A DNA stretch of 48,274 nucleotides from Bacillota bacterium (GCA_021803575.1 JAJZLH010000074.1:1-48274), one strand, 5' to 3'. Numbered from the stretch's first letter, positions 1 to 8,332 are shown. The notes: generated by a model not told the origin, from the letters alone. Program-made: numbers and translations.

Positions 1-60
1 CTCCAGGAGCTCCTCCGCCTGGTCGCCACCGACTTCGCCTGGATGCTCACCGACGCCTGA
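1..60 (+). CDS. 3' end of an unidentified CDS
   Basis: Frame 1 is open from the first base and stops with TGA at 58-60, giving 19 residues that end in FAWMLTDA. In related genomes the genes before yacL are often radA and disA, but this short tail matches neither clearly, so no function is assigned. Base use fits coding sequence, with G or C at most third positions. It could also be chance read-through, since only 60 bases are visible. Confidence 0.4.
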   Translation, partial: LQELLRLVATDFAWMLTDA

Positions 61-123
61 GTCTTCCCTGTTCCCCCGTGCCATCGCCGTCCCACGATGG
101 GAAGGAACTTCTGGGATCTGGCA

Positions 124-519
124 CTAGGTGCCGTTGAATACGCCCAGCGCCTTGACCCGCTGCAACTCGGTGAGAAGGCAGTCGTAGAGGGAGAGCCCCA
201 AGGCGTTCATCAGGGAGGTCAAGTAATACATCGAGCTGCCAAGCTCCGACTCGATCGCATCCTGGCAGTTCTCACACAACTGCCCGCGCACGCCGGTGTC
301 GAGCAGGTCGCGCAGCTGGCCGAGGCTGAGACCCTCCGGGATGACGTGCTTCTCAGCCATGATCTGAATGCAGCCGCAACTGGTGACGGACTTGGCGATG
401 GCCCGGTTGACCCGTGAGACGGACTCTTCCAGCTTGGTCATGCCGTCGATCAGGCTCTTGTGCCGGATCACGTTCTCCTGGACGGTGGACTGGAACTCAG
501 AAAACAGCAGGTCCTTCAC
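124..519 (-). CDS. DUF1573-type small conserved protein
   Basis: This 131-residue protein starts at GTG (517-519) with GGGAGG seven bases upstream. It resembles the clostridial DUF1573 proteins often found near radA/disA, as recalled from family members: an N-terminal MKDLL..EFQ..V segment, RHKSLIDGMTKLEES, a SCGCIQI cysteine cluster and a later LCENCQ pair, ending in a helical segment with YYLTSLMNALGLSLYDCLL. The CGC...CxxC pattern suggests metal binding, but that is inference; the function is unknown. It is soluble, with no signal peptide or membrane segment. It is transcribed away from yacL and has a good sigma-A promoter of its own. Confidence 0.75.
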   Translation of the reverse strand: MKDLLFSEFQSTVQENVIRHKSLIDGMTKLEESVSRVNRAIAKSVTSCGCIQIMAEKHVIPEGLSLGQLRDLLDTGVRGQLCENCQDAIESELGSSMYYLTSLMNALGLSLYDCLLTELQRVKALGVFNGT

Positions 520-552
520 CAGACGGCCTCCCTGCCGATCCTACCTGGAACG

Positions 553-582
553 AGTGTAGAGAAGGTGGTGTCCCGCTGTCAA
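553..582 (-). promoter_or_regulatory. sigma-A promoter of the DUF1573 gene
   Basis: On the minus strand a perfect TTGACA (577-582) is followed after 18 bases by TACACT (553-558). The start codon lies about 35 bases further on, behind a GGGAGG ribosome site. This is one of the clearest promoters in the window. Confidence 0.75.
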
Positions 583-671
583 CGAACCAGAGATTGCCAA
601 ATTCCGTCCCTGGGAGCATTCGGCTTGGGCGGAGGATCGTATAGAATGTGACTGAGAGAGGGTGAGACCCA

Positions 672-1781
672 GTGGCTCGGCGCGTGGTGACGGTGATCGG
701 ACTGCTGCTCGGGCTGGCCATTGGCTACTACGTCGCAGTGGCGCTCAGCAACGGTCACTGGCCGGTGCTCCAGCAAACCCTGGTGATGGTGGCCGCCGGT
801 ATCCTGATCGGCTTCCTGGGCTATGTGCTCACCCCCAGGCTCCGCGGCTGGACGCTCGGCTTCCGTGACCGCATCGAGTCCAGGGTGGCGACCTTGACTG
901 CCACCGAAATGGTGTGGGGCGCCCTCGGCGCCATCATCGGCCTGGTGGCCGGCTATCTCCTGGCCCTGCCAGTGTCGTTCGTGCCGCTGGTCGGTCCCTT
1001 CTTGCCCATCTTCGTGAGCGTGATCCTGGGCTACATCGGCCTGGTGGCCGGGATGAAGAAGCGCGACGAACTGACCAGCATGCGCATCCTACCCAGCCGC
1101 GGCCGGCCGGCGCCGCGCAGCCGGCCCAGCCGCGCCCCAGACGGTGCGGTGCCCAAGGTGCTCGACACCTCGGCCATCATCGACGGCCGGATCAGCGACA
1201 TCCTGGACACCGGCTTCGTGGAGGGGCCGGTGGTCATCCCAGCCTTCGTGCTGGAGGAGCTCCGGCACGTGGCTGACTCATCGGACGACCAAAAGCGCCA
1301 GCGCGGCCGGCACGGCCTGGACATGCTGAAACGGATCCGCAAGGAGCACAGCGCCAGCGTCCAGGTGATGGACGACTCGGGAGAGGATCGCTTCCTGGAG
1401 GTCGACTCCCGGTTGCTCAACCTGGCCAAGAGCTTAGACGGTGTGGTCGTCACCACCGACTACAACCTGAACAAGGTGGCGGCGGTGAGGGGCGTTGGTG
1501 TCTTGAACGTCAACCTGTTGGCCAACGCCGTGCGGCCCGTGCTGCTGCCCGGCGAGGAGATCGAGGTGGCGGTGATCCGCGAGGGCAAGGAGGACGACCA
1601 GGGTGTCGCCTATCTGCCCGACGGCACCATGATCGTGGTGGAGCACGGCCGCAACCTGATCGGTGAGACGGTGCCGGTGACCGTCACCTCGGCGCTGCAG
1701 ACGGCCGCCGGGCGCATGATCTTTGCCCGCCCCAGTCAGTTTCATCAGCAAGCACACGGCCAGACGCTCTCCCGGCACTAG
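672..1781 (+). CDS. yacL: PIN/TRAM domain membrane protein (YacL family)
   Basis: This 369-residue protein starts at GTG, with a GAGAGGGTGAG stretch upstream as a weak ribosome site. Residues about 5-130 hold roughly four hydrophobic segments, so it should be anchored in the membrane. A PIN nuclease-like domain follows, with the DTSAIIDGRI motif near residue 165 and the acidic DYNLNKVAAVRGV segment, and then a TRAM-like RNA-binding tail (PGEEIEVAVIREG...GVAYLPDGTMIVVE). Length and order match Bacillota YacL. The predicted role is RNA binding or cleavage at the membrane; the biological substrate is not established. It stands nine bases before ispDF, as expected for the conserved yacL-ispD-ispF order. 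Confidence 0.9.
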   Translation: MARRVVTVIGLLLGLAIGYYVAVALSNGHWPVLQQTLVMVAAGILIGFLGYVLTPRLRGWTLGFRDRIESRVATLTATEMVWGALGAIIGLVAGYLLALPVSFVPLVGPFLPIFVSVILGYIGLVAGMKKRDELTSMRILPSRGRPAPRSRPSRAPDGAVPKVLDTSAIIDGRISDILDTGFVEGPVVIPAFVLEELRHVADSSDDQKRQRGRHGLDMLKRIRKEHSASVQVMDDSGEDRFLEVDSRLLNLAKSLDGVVVTTDYNLNKVAAVRGVGVLNVNLLANAVRPVLLPGEEIEVAVIREGKEDDQGVAYLPDGTMIVVEHGRNLIGETVPVTVTSALQTAAGRMIFARPSQFHQQAHGQTLSRH

Positions 1782-1790
1782 GCGGGCGCG

Positions 1791-2930
1791 GTGGCACAAA
1801 CCTGGGCACTGATCGTGGCCGCCGGCCAGGGCAGGCGCTTTGGGCGGGCCAAGGCCCTGGCCACGGTCGCCGGCCGCCCCATGCTGGCCTGGTCGGTCGA
1901 CGCCTTCCAGCGCTCCAGGGTGGACGGTCTCTTGGTGGTGGCGCGCGAGGAGGATCTGGCGGCGCTCGCCGACTGGTCGTTCCGTGGCAGGCCGCTTCCC
2001 ACGGTGGCGGGGGCCGGGCGCCGGCAGGATTCGGTAGCGCAAGGGCTTAGCGCCCTGCCCTCCGATGTGGAGCGCGTGCTGGTGCACGACGCCGCCAGGC
2101 CCCTGGTCACGCCGGAGCTGATCGCGCGGGTGATGGCGGCGTCGGCCTTGGCCGCCATGCCAGTGGTGGAGGAGGTCGACACCATCCGCCGGCAGCGGGG
2201 CGAGGCCTGGGTCCTAGCCGACGGCAAGGGCGCCATGAGGGTGCAGACGCCGCAGGCCTTCTCCCGCCCTGAGCTGGCGCGACGGCTTGGTGAACGCGCC
2301 GATCTCTTGAGCGATGACGCCGAGCTGTTCGCCAGGACGCCAGGGGAGCTGGTCAGTGTGGAGGGGGATCCCCTCAATCTGAAGATCACCGTGCCCAGCG
2401 ACCTGACCCTGGCCGAGGCCATCCTCGCCCAGCGCGGCCGGGAGCCCGGATTCCGGGTCGGGCACGGCTACGACGTGCACCTCCTGCGCCTGGGCAAGGG
2501 GCCGCTCACCCTGGGCGGTGTGCCGATCTCGGCGGGGCTGGAGCTGATCGGCCACTCCGACGCCGACGTGCTGTTGCACGCCCTGGCCGACGCCATCCTG
2601 GGCGCCGCCGGGCTGGCGGACATCGGCCACTATTTCCCGCCCGGGGAGGCCCGGACGGCCGGCATGGACTCCGCCGAAATCGTGAGGGCTGCCCAGTTGC
2701 ACGCCTTGACCGAGGGGCTGGAGGTGGCGCAGGTCGACCTGACGGTGGCAGCCGAGGCGCCGCGGCTGGGGCCCCACCGCGAGGCCATCCGCCGGGAGGT
2801 GGCCGGCCTGCTCGGCATCCCGCCGGGACGGGTGGGTCTAAAGGCGACCACCGAGGAGGGGGCGGGCGGTGCCACCAGCCCCTTGGCTGTGAAGGTGTGG
2901 GCGCTGGCCCTGCTCAGCCCGGCGCGTTGA
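1791..2930 (+). CDS. ispDF: Bifunctional IspD-IspF (MEP pathway of isoprenoid synthesis)
   Basis: This 379-residue fusion starts at GTG. Residues 1 to about 218 are MEP cytidylyltransferase (IspD), with AAGQGRRFG, VHDAARPLV, TPQAF and the GDPLNLKIT region; the usual PKQF loop reads AKAL. Residues from about 222 are MECDP synthase (IspF), with GHGYDVH and GHSDADV keeping the Asp-His and His zinc ligands. The IspF half is divergent: the FPDTDP loop reads FPPGEA, and the C-terminal TGRGEG stretch is replaced by GATSP, losing the phosphate-binding arginine. The two enzymes make steps 2 and 4 of the pathway; IspE is not in view. Fusion is common in proteobacteria and less so in Bacillota. Confidence 0.92.
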   Translation: MAQTWALIVAAGQGRRFGRAKALATVAGRPMLAWSVDAFQRSRVDGLLVVAREEDLAALADWSFRGRPLPTVAGAGRRQDSVAQGLSALPSDVERVLVHDAARPLVTPELIARVMAASALAAMPVVEEVDTIRRQRGEAWVLADGKGAMRVQTPQAFSRPELARRLGERADLLSDDAELFARTPGELVSVEGDPLNLKITVPSDLTLAEAILAQRGREPGFRVGHGYDVHLLRLGKGPLTLGGVPISAGLELIGHSDADVLLHALADAILGAAGLADIGHYFPPGEARTAGMDSAEIVRAAQLHALTEGLEVAQVDLTVAAEAPRLGPHREAIRREVAGLLGIPPGRVGLKATTEEGAGGATSPLAVKVWALALLSPAR

Positions 2931-2955
2931 CACTGGCGGCGGCGGCGGGGATAAT
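2927..2955 (+). promoter_or_regulatory. Promoter of the cysE-cysS T-box transcript
   Basis: A perfect TTGACA (2927-2932) and GATAAT (2950-2955) are separated by 17 bases. The -35 box overlaps the last codons of ispDF, so the cysteine genes have their own start just before the T-box leader. Confidence 0.8.
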
Positions 2956-2957
2956 GG

Positions 2958-3178
2958 CCGAAACGATGAAGGGGCGAGTAGTCGGTCCTGTAGGCCGTCA
3001 GAGAGGGTCCGCCTGCTGCGAGGACCTGGCCGTTGCCGACGAAGTGCACCCCGGAGTGTGGGCCGAGCGCTGGTGAGGCCCGCCGTATCCCGCGTTAAGG
3101 GTGAGAGGCCGGCCCAGCCGGCGCAATCAGAGTGGAACCGCGACCCCCCTCGCCTCTGAGCGAGGGGGTGTTTGTTTG
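2958..3178 (+). promoter_or_regulatory. T-box leader, cysteine-specific
   Basis: The leader has the T-box landmarks in order: CGAGTAG of the specifier loop, AGAGAGG of the AG bulge, the apical-loop-like GCTGCGA, GAAG-TGC-ACC with the specifier codon TGC (Cys) at 3046-3048 followed by a purine, CCCCGGAG, GCGTTAAGG, and the T-box proper AGAGTGGAACCGCG at 3129-3142. Its TGGA bulge would pair with a TCCA tRNA end, fitting the U discriminator of tRNA-Cys. An intrinsic terminator follows directly. Uncharged tRNA-Cys should favour the antiterminator and switch on cysE and cysS. Confidence 0.92.
3145..3178 (+). terminator. T-box regulatory terminator
   Basis: Arms CCCCCTCG (3145-3152) and CGAGGGGG (3161-3168) form an eight-pair stem with an eight-base loop, followed by a T-rich TGTTTGTTT. 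The 5' arm directly follows the T-box sequence, so antiterminator and terminator are mutually exclusive. Confidence 0.88.
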
Positions 3179-3190
3179 GGAGGGGTAGGC

Positions 3191-3865
3191 GTGTTCGATC
3201 GATGGCGCGAGGACATCCAGGTGATCAAGGAGCGCGACCCAGCCTGCCGCAGCACGCTGGAGGTCCTGCTCTGTTACCCGGGCTTTTTGGCCCTGCGCCG
3301 CCACCGCCTGGCCCACGCCCTCTGGCAGAAAAACTTCCGCCTGGCCGCCCGCTGGCTGTCGGAGTGGACACGCCGGCGCACCGGGATTGAGATCCATCCC
3401 GGAGCCACCATCGGCCGCCGGGTGTTCATCGACCACGGCACCGGGGTGGTGATCGGCGAGACGGCGGAGCTCGGTGACGACGTCACCCTCTACCAGGGGG
3501 TGACGCTGGGCGGCACCGGCAAGGACAAGGGCAAGCGCCACCCCACCATCCGCTCGCACGTCATGATCTCGACCGGAGCCAAGGTGCTGGGCGCCATCGA
3601 GGTGGGCGAGGGTGCCAAGATCGGGGCCGGCGCCGTGGTGGTGCGCTCGGTGCCGCCCCACTCCACGGTGGTGGGCGTGCCCGGCCGGGTGGTGCGCCGG
3701 CACGGGCAGCCGGTGGCGGAAGAGGCGGACCTGGAGCACGGCAACCTGCCGGACCCGATCCAGGAGCGCTTCATGGAGCTCACCCGCGAGATCGCCAGGC
3801 TAGAGGTTCGTCTCGCCGAGCTGGAGCGCAAGAAAGGGGTCCCGCATGTCGATCAGAGTGCATAA
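3191..3865 (+). CDS. cysE: Serine O-acetyltransferase
   Basis: CysE acetylates L-serine with acetyl-CoA, the first committed step of cysteine synthesis. The open frame reaches further upstream, but the GTG at 3191 is chosen: it has GGGAGGGG five bases before it, lies after the T-box terminator, and gives the family's typical MFxRxREDIQ start and a 224-residue length. The C-terminal half is a left-handed beta-helix of hexapeptide repeats, with [30 protein letters not shown] and [18 protein letters not shown] containing the catalytic His/Asp area. A short coiled C-terminus follows. It overlaps cysS by 20 bases, implying coupled translation under cysteine T-box control. Confidence 0.95.
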   Translation: MFDRWREDIQVIKERDPACRSTLEVLLCYPGFLALRRHRLAHALWQKNFRLAARWLSEWTRRRTGIEIHPGATIGRRVFIDHGTGVVIGETAELGDDVTLYQGVTLGGTGKDKGKRHPTIRSHVMISTGAKVLGAIEVGEGAKIGAGAVVVRSVPPHSTVVGVPGRVVRRHGQPVAEEADLEHGNLPDPIQERFMELTREIARLEVRLAELERKKGVPHVDQSA

Positions 3866-5204
3866 CACCCTCAGCGGCCAGATTGAGACCCTCACCCCGA
3901 TCCACCCGGGCGAGGTGCGCATCTACGTGTGCGGGCCGACCGTCTACGACGAGCTGCACATCGGCAACTTCCGCTGCTTTGTGGTCTTTGACAGCCTGGC
4001 CCGCTTCCTGCGCCAGGAGGGCTACCAGGTGACCAAGGTGCAGAACTTCACCGACGTCGATGACCGCACCATCGCCCAGGCCAAATCGGAAGGGATCAGC
4101 CTCAGGGAGCTGACCGATCGCTACATCGACCTCTACTACCGCGATGCCCGCCTGCTGGGCATCGAGGATCAGATCTACCCCCGGGCCACCGACTACGTCG
4201 CCGAGATGGTGGCGCACATCGCCCGCCTGATCGAACTGGGCCACGCCTACACCGCCGACGGCAGCGTCTACTTCTCAGTCGACTCCTATCCGGCCTACGG
4301 CCAGCTCAGCCACCAGCCCCCGGAGGAGCGGCAGGCCGGGTTGCGGGTGGAGATGGAGCCAGGGAAGCGGGTGGCGGCGGACTTCGCGCTTTGGAAGCGC
4401 GAGACCGATCCCGCCTTCTCCTGGCCGTCGCCGTGGGGGCCGGGACGTCCGGGCTGGCACATCGAGTGCTCGGTGATGTCCGCCCACCATCTGGGCGTGC
4501 CCTTCGACATCCACGGCGGCGGCATCGATCTGGTCTTCCCCCACCATGAAAATGAGATCGCCCAGACGGCGCCGCTTCAGCCGGAGGGACTGGCTCGGAT
4601 CTGGATGCACAACGGCATGCTGACCCTGCATGACGAAAAGATGGCCAAGTCCCTGAAGAACACCTTCCGGCTGTCCGACCTGACCGGCCGCTACCCGCCA
4701 GAGGCGATCCGCCTGTTCTTGCTCTCCGCCCACTACCGGAGCCCGCTGGCGGCAGACGAGGAGGCGATGGATGCGGCCAGAGCGGGCCTCCGGCGGATTG
4801 AGAACGTGCTGCGCCGCCTCGCGGCCAAATCCCGTCCCGCCGCCGAACTGGAGGGCTGGGAGCGCTTTCGGGCTTCCCTGGCCGACGACTTCAACACGGC
4901 CGAGGCCGAGGGTGTGCTGTTCGACACCGTGCGCGGCGCCAACACCGCCCTTGACCATGGGGCGTCACCAGCGGCGCTGGGAGCCTATCTGGCCGGGATC
5001 GAGCGGATGTGCCAGGTGCTGGGCGTGAGGCCAGAGGTGGGTGCGGCAGACGACGACCAGGAGGTGCTGCAGCTGGTCAGCGCCCGGGAGGCGGCCCGCC
5101 GGAGCCGGGACTTTCCGGAGGCCGACCGCATCCGGCTGAAGCTGAGGGAGCTGGGCGTGGTGGTCGAGGATACCGCCGACGGCAGCCGCTGGTACCGGGC
5201 ATGA
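3846..5204 (+). CDS. cysS: Cysteinyl-tRNA synthetase
   Basis: This class I synthetase of 452 residues charges tRNA-Cys. It shows [13 protein letters not shown] (zinc cysteine and the HIGH-type signature, here HIGN), [21 protein letters not shown] (further zinc ligands) and EKMAKSLKN (the KMSKS-type loop). Length is near the usual 460. It starts at ATG with AAAGGGG upstream, inside the end of cysE, and ends in an ATGA overlap with rlmB. The T-box makes supply of cysteine and of its synthetase respond together to uncharged tRNA-Cys. Confidence 0.97.
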   Translation: MSIRVHNTLSGQIETLTPIHPGEVRIYVCGPTVYDELHIGNFRCFVVFDSLARFLRQEGYQVTKVQNFTDVDDRTIAQAKSEGISLRELTDRYIDLYYRDARLLGIEDQIYPRATDYVAEMVAHIARLIELGHAYTADGSVYFSVDSYPAYGQLSHQPPEERQAGLRVEMEPGKRVAADFALWKRETDPAFSWPSPWGPGRPGWHIECSVMSAHHLGVPFDIHGGGIDLVFPHHENEIAQTAPLQPEGLARIWMHNGMLTLHDEKMAKSLKNTFRLSDLTGRYPPEAIRLFLLSAHYRSPLAADEEAMDAARAGLRRIENVLRRLAAKSRPAAELEGWERFRASLADDFNTAEAEGVLFDTVRGANTALDHGASPAALGAYLAGIERMCQVLGVRPEVGAADDDQEVLQLVSAREAARRSRDFPEADRIRLKLRELGVVVEDTADGSRWYRA

Positions 5205-5953
5205 GCGACTTCAGAGCGCCCGGGCCCCCATCCGCCCCGGACGAGTCCTGGGTGAGCGGGCGTCAGGCGGTGAAGGCCGCCCTCATGGCCGGGCGGCTGG
5301 AAAAGGTGTACCTGGCCGATGGCCGGCACCTGGAGGACCTGCACCAGCTGGCCAGAGCCAGCCAGGTGGCGATCGAGGTGGTGCCGGTGGAGGCGCTGAA
5401 CCGGCTGGTGGGCGGGCACCACCAGGGCGTGGCGGGCCGCATCGCCACCGGCGTGGTGGTGAGCGTCGAGGACCTGATCAGCCAGGCCTTTGCCGCCACC
5501 GCCAACCCGCTGCTGGTGGCCCTCGACCACCTGCAGGATCCGCGCAACCTGGGGGCGATCGCCCGCACCGCCGAGGCGATGGGGGCGGCCGGCCTGATTG
5601 TGCCCCGCCACCGCGCCGCCGGCCTCACCGCCACCGCCCAGCGCACCAGCGCCGGTGCGCTCGCCACCTTGCCGGTGGCCAGGGTGGGCAACCTCAGCCA
5701 GTCGTTCGACCCGTTCCGGCTGCGCGGCGGCCGGGTGGTGGCGGCCGATCCGGCCGGTGAGGTGCCGCTGGCCGAGGCCGACCTGTCCGGCCCCCTGATG
5801 GTGGTGGTGGGTGCCGAGCACGAGGGCCTGGGGCCGCTCCTCCTGAAGCGGGTCGACCTGCGCGTTCGGATCGTGACCAGGGGCCGCACCCCGTCCTTGA
5901 ACGCCTCGGTGGCGGCAGCCATCGTGCTCTACCAGGCCAGCATAGTCAGGTGA
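5201..5953 (+). CDS. rlmB: 23S rRNA (guanosine-2'-O)-methyltransferase, SpoU/TrmH family
   Basis: The start is the ATG overlapping the cysS stop as ATGA; upstream extension of the frame is discarded because it lies inside cysS. The 250-residue product has an N-terminal substrate-binding domain (WVSGRQAVKAAL) and the three SPOUT knot motifs: LDHLQDPRNLGAIARTAEAM, VVVGAEHEGLG and TPSLNASVAAAI. The family transfers a methyl group from SAM to a ribose 2'-OH, in RlmB at G2251 of 23S rRNA. The position after cysS is the standard Bacillota order. Motif 2 has H in place of the more common G or S after GAE. The exact target nucleotide is inferred. Confidence 0.9.
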   Translation: MSDFRAPGPPSAPDESWVSGRQAVKAALMAGRLEKVYLADGRHLEDLHQLARASQVAIEVVPVEALNRLVGGHHQGVAGRIATGVVVSVEDLISQAFAATANPLLVALDHLQDPRNLGAIARTAEAMGAAGLIVPRHRAAGLTATAQRTSAGALATLPVARVGNLSQSFDPFRLRGGRVVAADPAGEVPLAEADLSGPLMVVVGAEHEGLGPLLLKRVDLRVRIVTRGRTPSLNASVAAAIVLYQASIVR

Positions 5954-5978
5954 ATCTGGAAGGGCTTAGGAGAGCGGC

Positions 5979-6008
5979 TTGACGCCGTTTAGGGTGAGTC
6001 CCTATAAT
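5979..6008 (+). promoter_or_regulatory. sigma-A promoter of sigH
   Basis: TTGACG (5979-5984) and a perfect TATAAT (6003-6008) are 18 bases apart. The TATAAT overlaps the first in-frame ATG (6007), so that ATG is upstream of the transcription start and cannot be the start codon of the mRNA made here. Confidence 0.8.
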
Positions 6009-6072
6009 GCCCCCAGCCAAACAACACGGGCGTGCGACGAGGCAGGAGCTGAGCCGAGAGGGGCGTGCTGTC

Positions 6073-6744
6073 TTGAGCCTGAAGGTTTCGGAAGCTGTGT
6101 TCACGGTTGAGCCCCTGCCGTTTGAACTCATGGCCGACGAGGACCTCGTCGAGTTGTCGCACCAAGGCTCGGCCAGCGCCGAGGAGTTCCTGATCAACAA
6201 ATACCGCAACTTCGTGCGGGCCAAGGCCCGCTCCTACTTTCTGATCGGAGCCGACCGGGAGGACATCATCCAGGAGGGCATGATCGGCCTCTACAAGGCG
6301 ATTCGCGACTTCCGCAACGACAAGCAGTCCTCGTTCCGGGCCTTCGCCGAGCTCTGCATCACCCGCCAGATCATCACCGCCATCAAGACCGCCACCCGCC
6401 AGAAGCACATCCCGCTCAACTCGTACGTCTCGCTGAACAAGCCCATCTACGACGAGGATTCGGACCGCACCCTCCTGGACGTGATCACCGGCAACAAGGT
6501 GTCTGACCCGGAGGAGCTGGTGATCAACCGCGAAGAGTTCGGGGACATCGAGGACAAGATGGGAGAGATCCTGTCCGACCTGGAACTGAAGGTGCTGGTC
6601 GCCTACCTGGACCGCAAGTCCTATCAGGAGATCGCCGTCGAGCTGTGCCGCCACGTGAAGTCGATCGACAACGCCCTGCAGCGCGTGAAGCGGAAGGTGG
6701 AGCGGTATCTGAAGACCCGCCAGCAGGACCTGCTGGACGTCTGA
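6073..6744 (+). CDS. sigH: RNA polymerase sigma-H factor (stationary phase / sporulation)
   Basis: The core is nearly identical to Bacillota SigH: LINKYRNFVRAKARSYFLIG, DREDIIQEGMIGLYKAIRDF (region 2), FAELCITRQIITAIKTATRQ, KHIPLNSYVSLNKP, and region 4 with SYQEIAVELCRHVKSIDNAL. In Bacillus it directs early sporulation and competence genes. The frame is open from 6007, but a TATAAT covers that ATG; the TTG at 6073, with GAGAGGGG nine bases upstream, gives 223 residues, the family norm. A GTG at 6097 is the alternative. It is followed directly by a tRNA-Thr gene; the usual rpmG-secE-nusG is not in this window. Confidence 0.93.
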   Translation: MSLKVSEAVFTVEPLPFELMADEDLVELSHQGSASAEEFLINKYRNFVRAKARSYFLIGADREDIIQEGMIGLYKAIRDFRNDKQSSFRAFAELCITRQIITAIKTATRQKHIPLNSYVSLNKPIYDEDSDRTLLDVITGNKVSDPEELVINREEFGDIEDKMGEILSDLELKVLVAYLDRKSYQEIAVELCRHVKSIDNALQRVKRKVERYLKTRQQDLLDV

Positions 6745-6774
6745 GCTCCGGCTCGTGGTAACATCCAAGCGTGC

Positions 6775-6850
6775 GCTGCTGTAGCTCAGTTGGCAGAGCA
6801 GCTGATTTGTAATCAGCAGGTCGGGGGTTCGAGGCCCTCCAGCAGCTCCA
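6775..6850 (+). tRNA. tRNA-Thr (anticodon UGU)
   Basis: The 76 bases fold into a full cloverleaf: acceptor GCTGCTG/CAGCAGC with encoded CCA, D arm GCTC/GAGC, anticodon stem GCTGA/TCAGC with loop TTTGTAA, and T loop TTCGAGG. An extended -10 (TG-G-TAACAT, 6756-6764) sits just upstream. Confidence 0.97.
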
Positions 6851-7072
6851 GACGACCTCGCACGCGGGCCACTGCGCCCCAGCTATCCTGCGCCACAGGC
6901 GCTCAAACCAACCGGGTGACCCAGCACCGGGCGATGTGCCAGCTTTGGGCAGCGCTCTGACCGAACGCGAGCGCCCTCGTGAGTTCGCGCCACAAGCCGT
7001 GTCAAGGGCGCAGGTGTGTCACGGTGGTGATAGCAGGGGGCACACACCCGTCTTGAGCCGGGAGGTGGCACC

Positions 7073-7600
7073 GTGATCGGGCTCAGGCCCATGACCCTCT
7101 ACGACCTCGGGCAGGTAGAGGCTTGGATGGCTGAGCCGCATGTGGCGCCCTGGTGGACGCCAGACACGACCGCCCAGGCCATGGTAGAGGAGTACCGCCG
7201 GCGGGTCAGCGGGGAGGAGATGGCGACCTCGATGCTGATGGTCAGTGCGGATGGCGAGGCCATCGGATGGTGCCAGTGGTACCGCTGGGACTCTTACCCG
7301 GAGGAGGCCTGGGCCATGGGAGCCTTCCCGGGCGAAGTTGGGATCGACTACGCCATCGGAGAACCCGGGGCGCTGGGGAGGGGCCTGGGTGTCCAGATGA
7401 TCGCCGCCCTGGTCCAGGAGGTGCGCCGGCACCATCCTGGAGCAGGGGTGCTGGTCGATCCCCAGGCGGCCAACCAGCCGTCCCGGCGTGCCCTTGAGGC
7501 CAACGGCTTCAGGCTGGTTGCAGTCCGCCAGGTCGCCGGAGAGGGACCCGCGCCGAGGGCCATCTACCGGCTGTCCGGCAGCCCTCTCAATATGGACTGA
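7073..7600 (+). CDS. GNAT acetyltransferase, AAC(6')-like
   Basis: This 175-residue protein starts at GTG with GGGAGG upstream. It reads as one GNAT domain: MxGLRPMTLYDLGQVEAWM at the N-terminus, PWWTPD, IGWCQWYRW, GIDYAIGEPGALGRGLGVQM (the Q/RxxGxG/A acetyl-CoA loop) and ALEANGFRLV. The layout, especially GIDYxI and the late NxxSRRALEANGF, is like aminoglycoside 6'-N-acetyltransferases and their environmental relatives. The substrate is unknown; resistance is possible but unproven. It is alone on its strand, between tRNA-Thr and a hairpin at 7726-7763. Confidence 0.85.
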   Translation: MIGLRPMTLYDLGQVEAWMAEPHVAPWWTPDTTAQAMVEEYRRRVSGEEMATSMLMVSADGEAIGWCQWYRWDSYPEEAWAMGAFPGEVGIDYAIGEPGALGRGLGVQMIAALVQEVRRHHPGAGVLVDPQAANQPSRRALEANGFRLVAVRQVAGEGPAPRAIYRLSGSPLNMD

Positions 7601-7725
7601 GAGAAGTGGTGGCACTGAGAGCGGTCGCGCTCGGCCCAGGCGACACCGTAAAATCAAGCCCTGCACAGCCCTGACAGAGGGGCGAGTCGAACAGGTCGGG
7701 GACCCGATGCACCCACCCACTGCGG

Positions 7726-7763
7726 ACTAGGCGGCACCGCTCTCTCGAGCAGTGCCGCCTAGT
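7726..7763. terminator. Strong hairpin between convergent genes
   Basis: Arms of 12 bases, ACTAGGCGGCAC (7726-7737) and GTGCCGCCTAGT (7752-7763), pair perfectly. Inside, after one mismatch, GCTC and GAGC pair around a TCTC loop. There is no T tract on either side, but it lies between a plus-strand and a minus-strand gene, so a bidirectional terminator is the likely role. Confidence 0.55.
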
Positions 7764-7832
7764 CCCGCTCCCGGACCCCTGGCTGGCGGCTGGGCGCGGG
7801 CAGAAAACAACGTACGCCGATCCAGCGGCTCG

Positions 7833-8332
7833 CTACGAACGATCCGGCCGGTCGTCTTCGGGAGAGTCGTCGGTGCGTGGGCTCGACAGATTGTCGTCGG
7901 TCCCCAGCACCCAGTCGCTCTGTTCGTATTCCCGCCCGACTTCTCCGCGCGTGCCGACCAGATGGAATTGGCCGTCGCTGGCCAGTCCCGGATGGCCCTC
8001 CGGGTCGATCCAGGTCAGCTTCTGCGGCGGTGAGGTGAAGAAGCGATCTGGCTCCCAGCCCTGAGCCTTGTCCTGGCGATCCGCTGGCGAGAGCCGCTGA
8101 TCGGAGCGCTGCCGTTCCTTGGCGTACGGCGTGCCGGGGTTTCGGCGGTCCCAGCCGCTTGAGCCCTGGCCGAGCAGCCGGGACACAAGGGCGCGGCTGA
8201 CCTCGCGGCGGCCGCCGGGGGTCTCGATAAAGTGTTGCCTGCCTGGAGGATATACTCGCCGTGGTTGCGGGTGGCGATCACCATCAGTTCACAGCTGGTC
8301 TGTGGTCGGGAGTCAAGGGATACCTCTGCCAT
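7833..8332 (-). pseudogene. Unidentified gene split by a one-base frameshift
   Basis: An ATG at 8330-8332 opens a protein-like stretch (MAEVSLDSRPQTSCELMVIA...EYILQAGNT). Near 8231 the coding signal moves to another frame, which continues FIETPGGRREVSRALVSRLL to a stop at 7833. The frames join if the run TTT at about 8231-8233 had a fourth T, giving ...AGNT-FIETPGG and a protein of about 166 residues. The C-terminal part is hydrophilic and acidic, with DPEGHPGLASDGQFHLVGTR and an Asp/Ser/Arg-rich tail; no family is recognised. The break may be a true mutation or a homopolymer read error. A GGGG run precedes the ATG. Confidence 0.6.

Noticed and set aside
3031-3044. TGC in the GCCTGCTGCGA loop as T-box specifier
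   Set aside because: Its order relative to AGAGAGG marks it as the apical loop; the TGC at 3046-3048 after GAAG is in the specifier position.
4275-4958. 227-residue open frame on the minus strand inside cysS
   Set aside because: It is antisense to a gene with complete synthetase motifs, and its composition is that of a GC-rich shadow frame.
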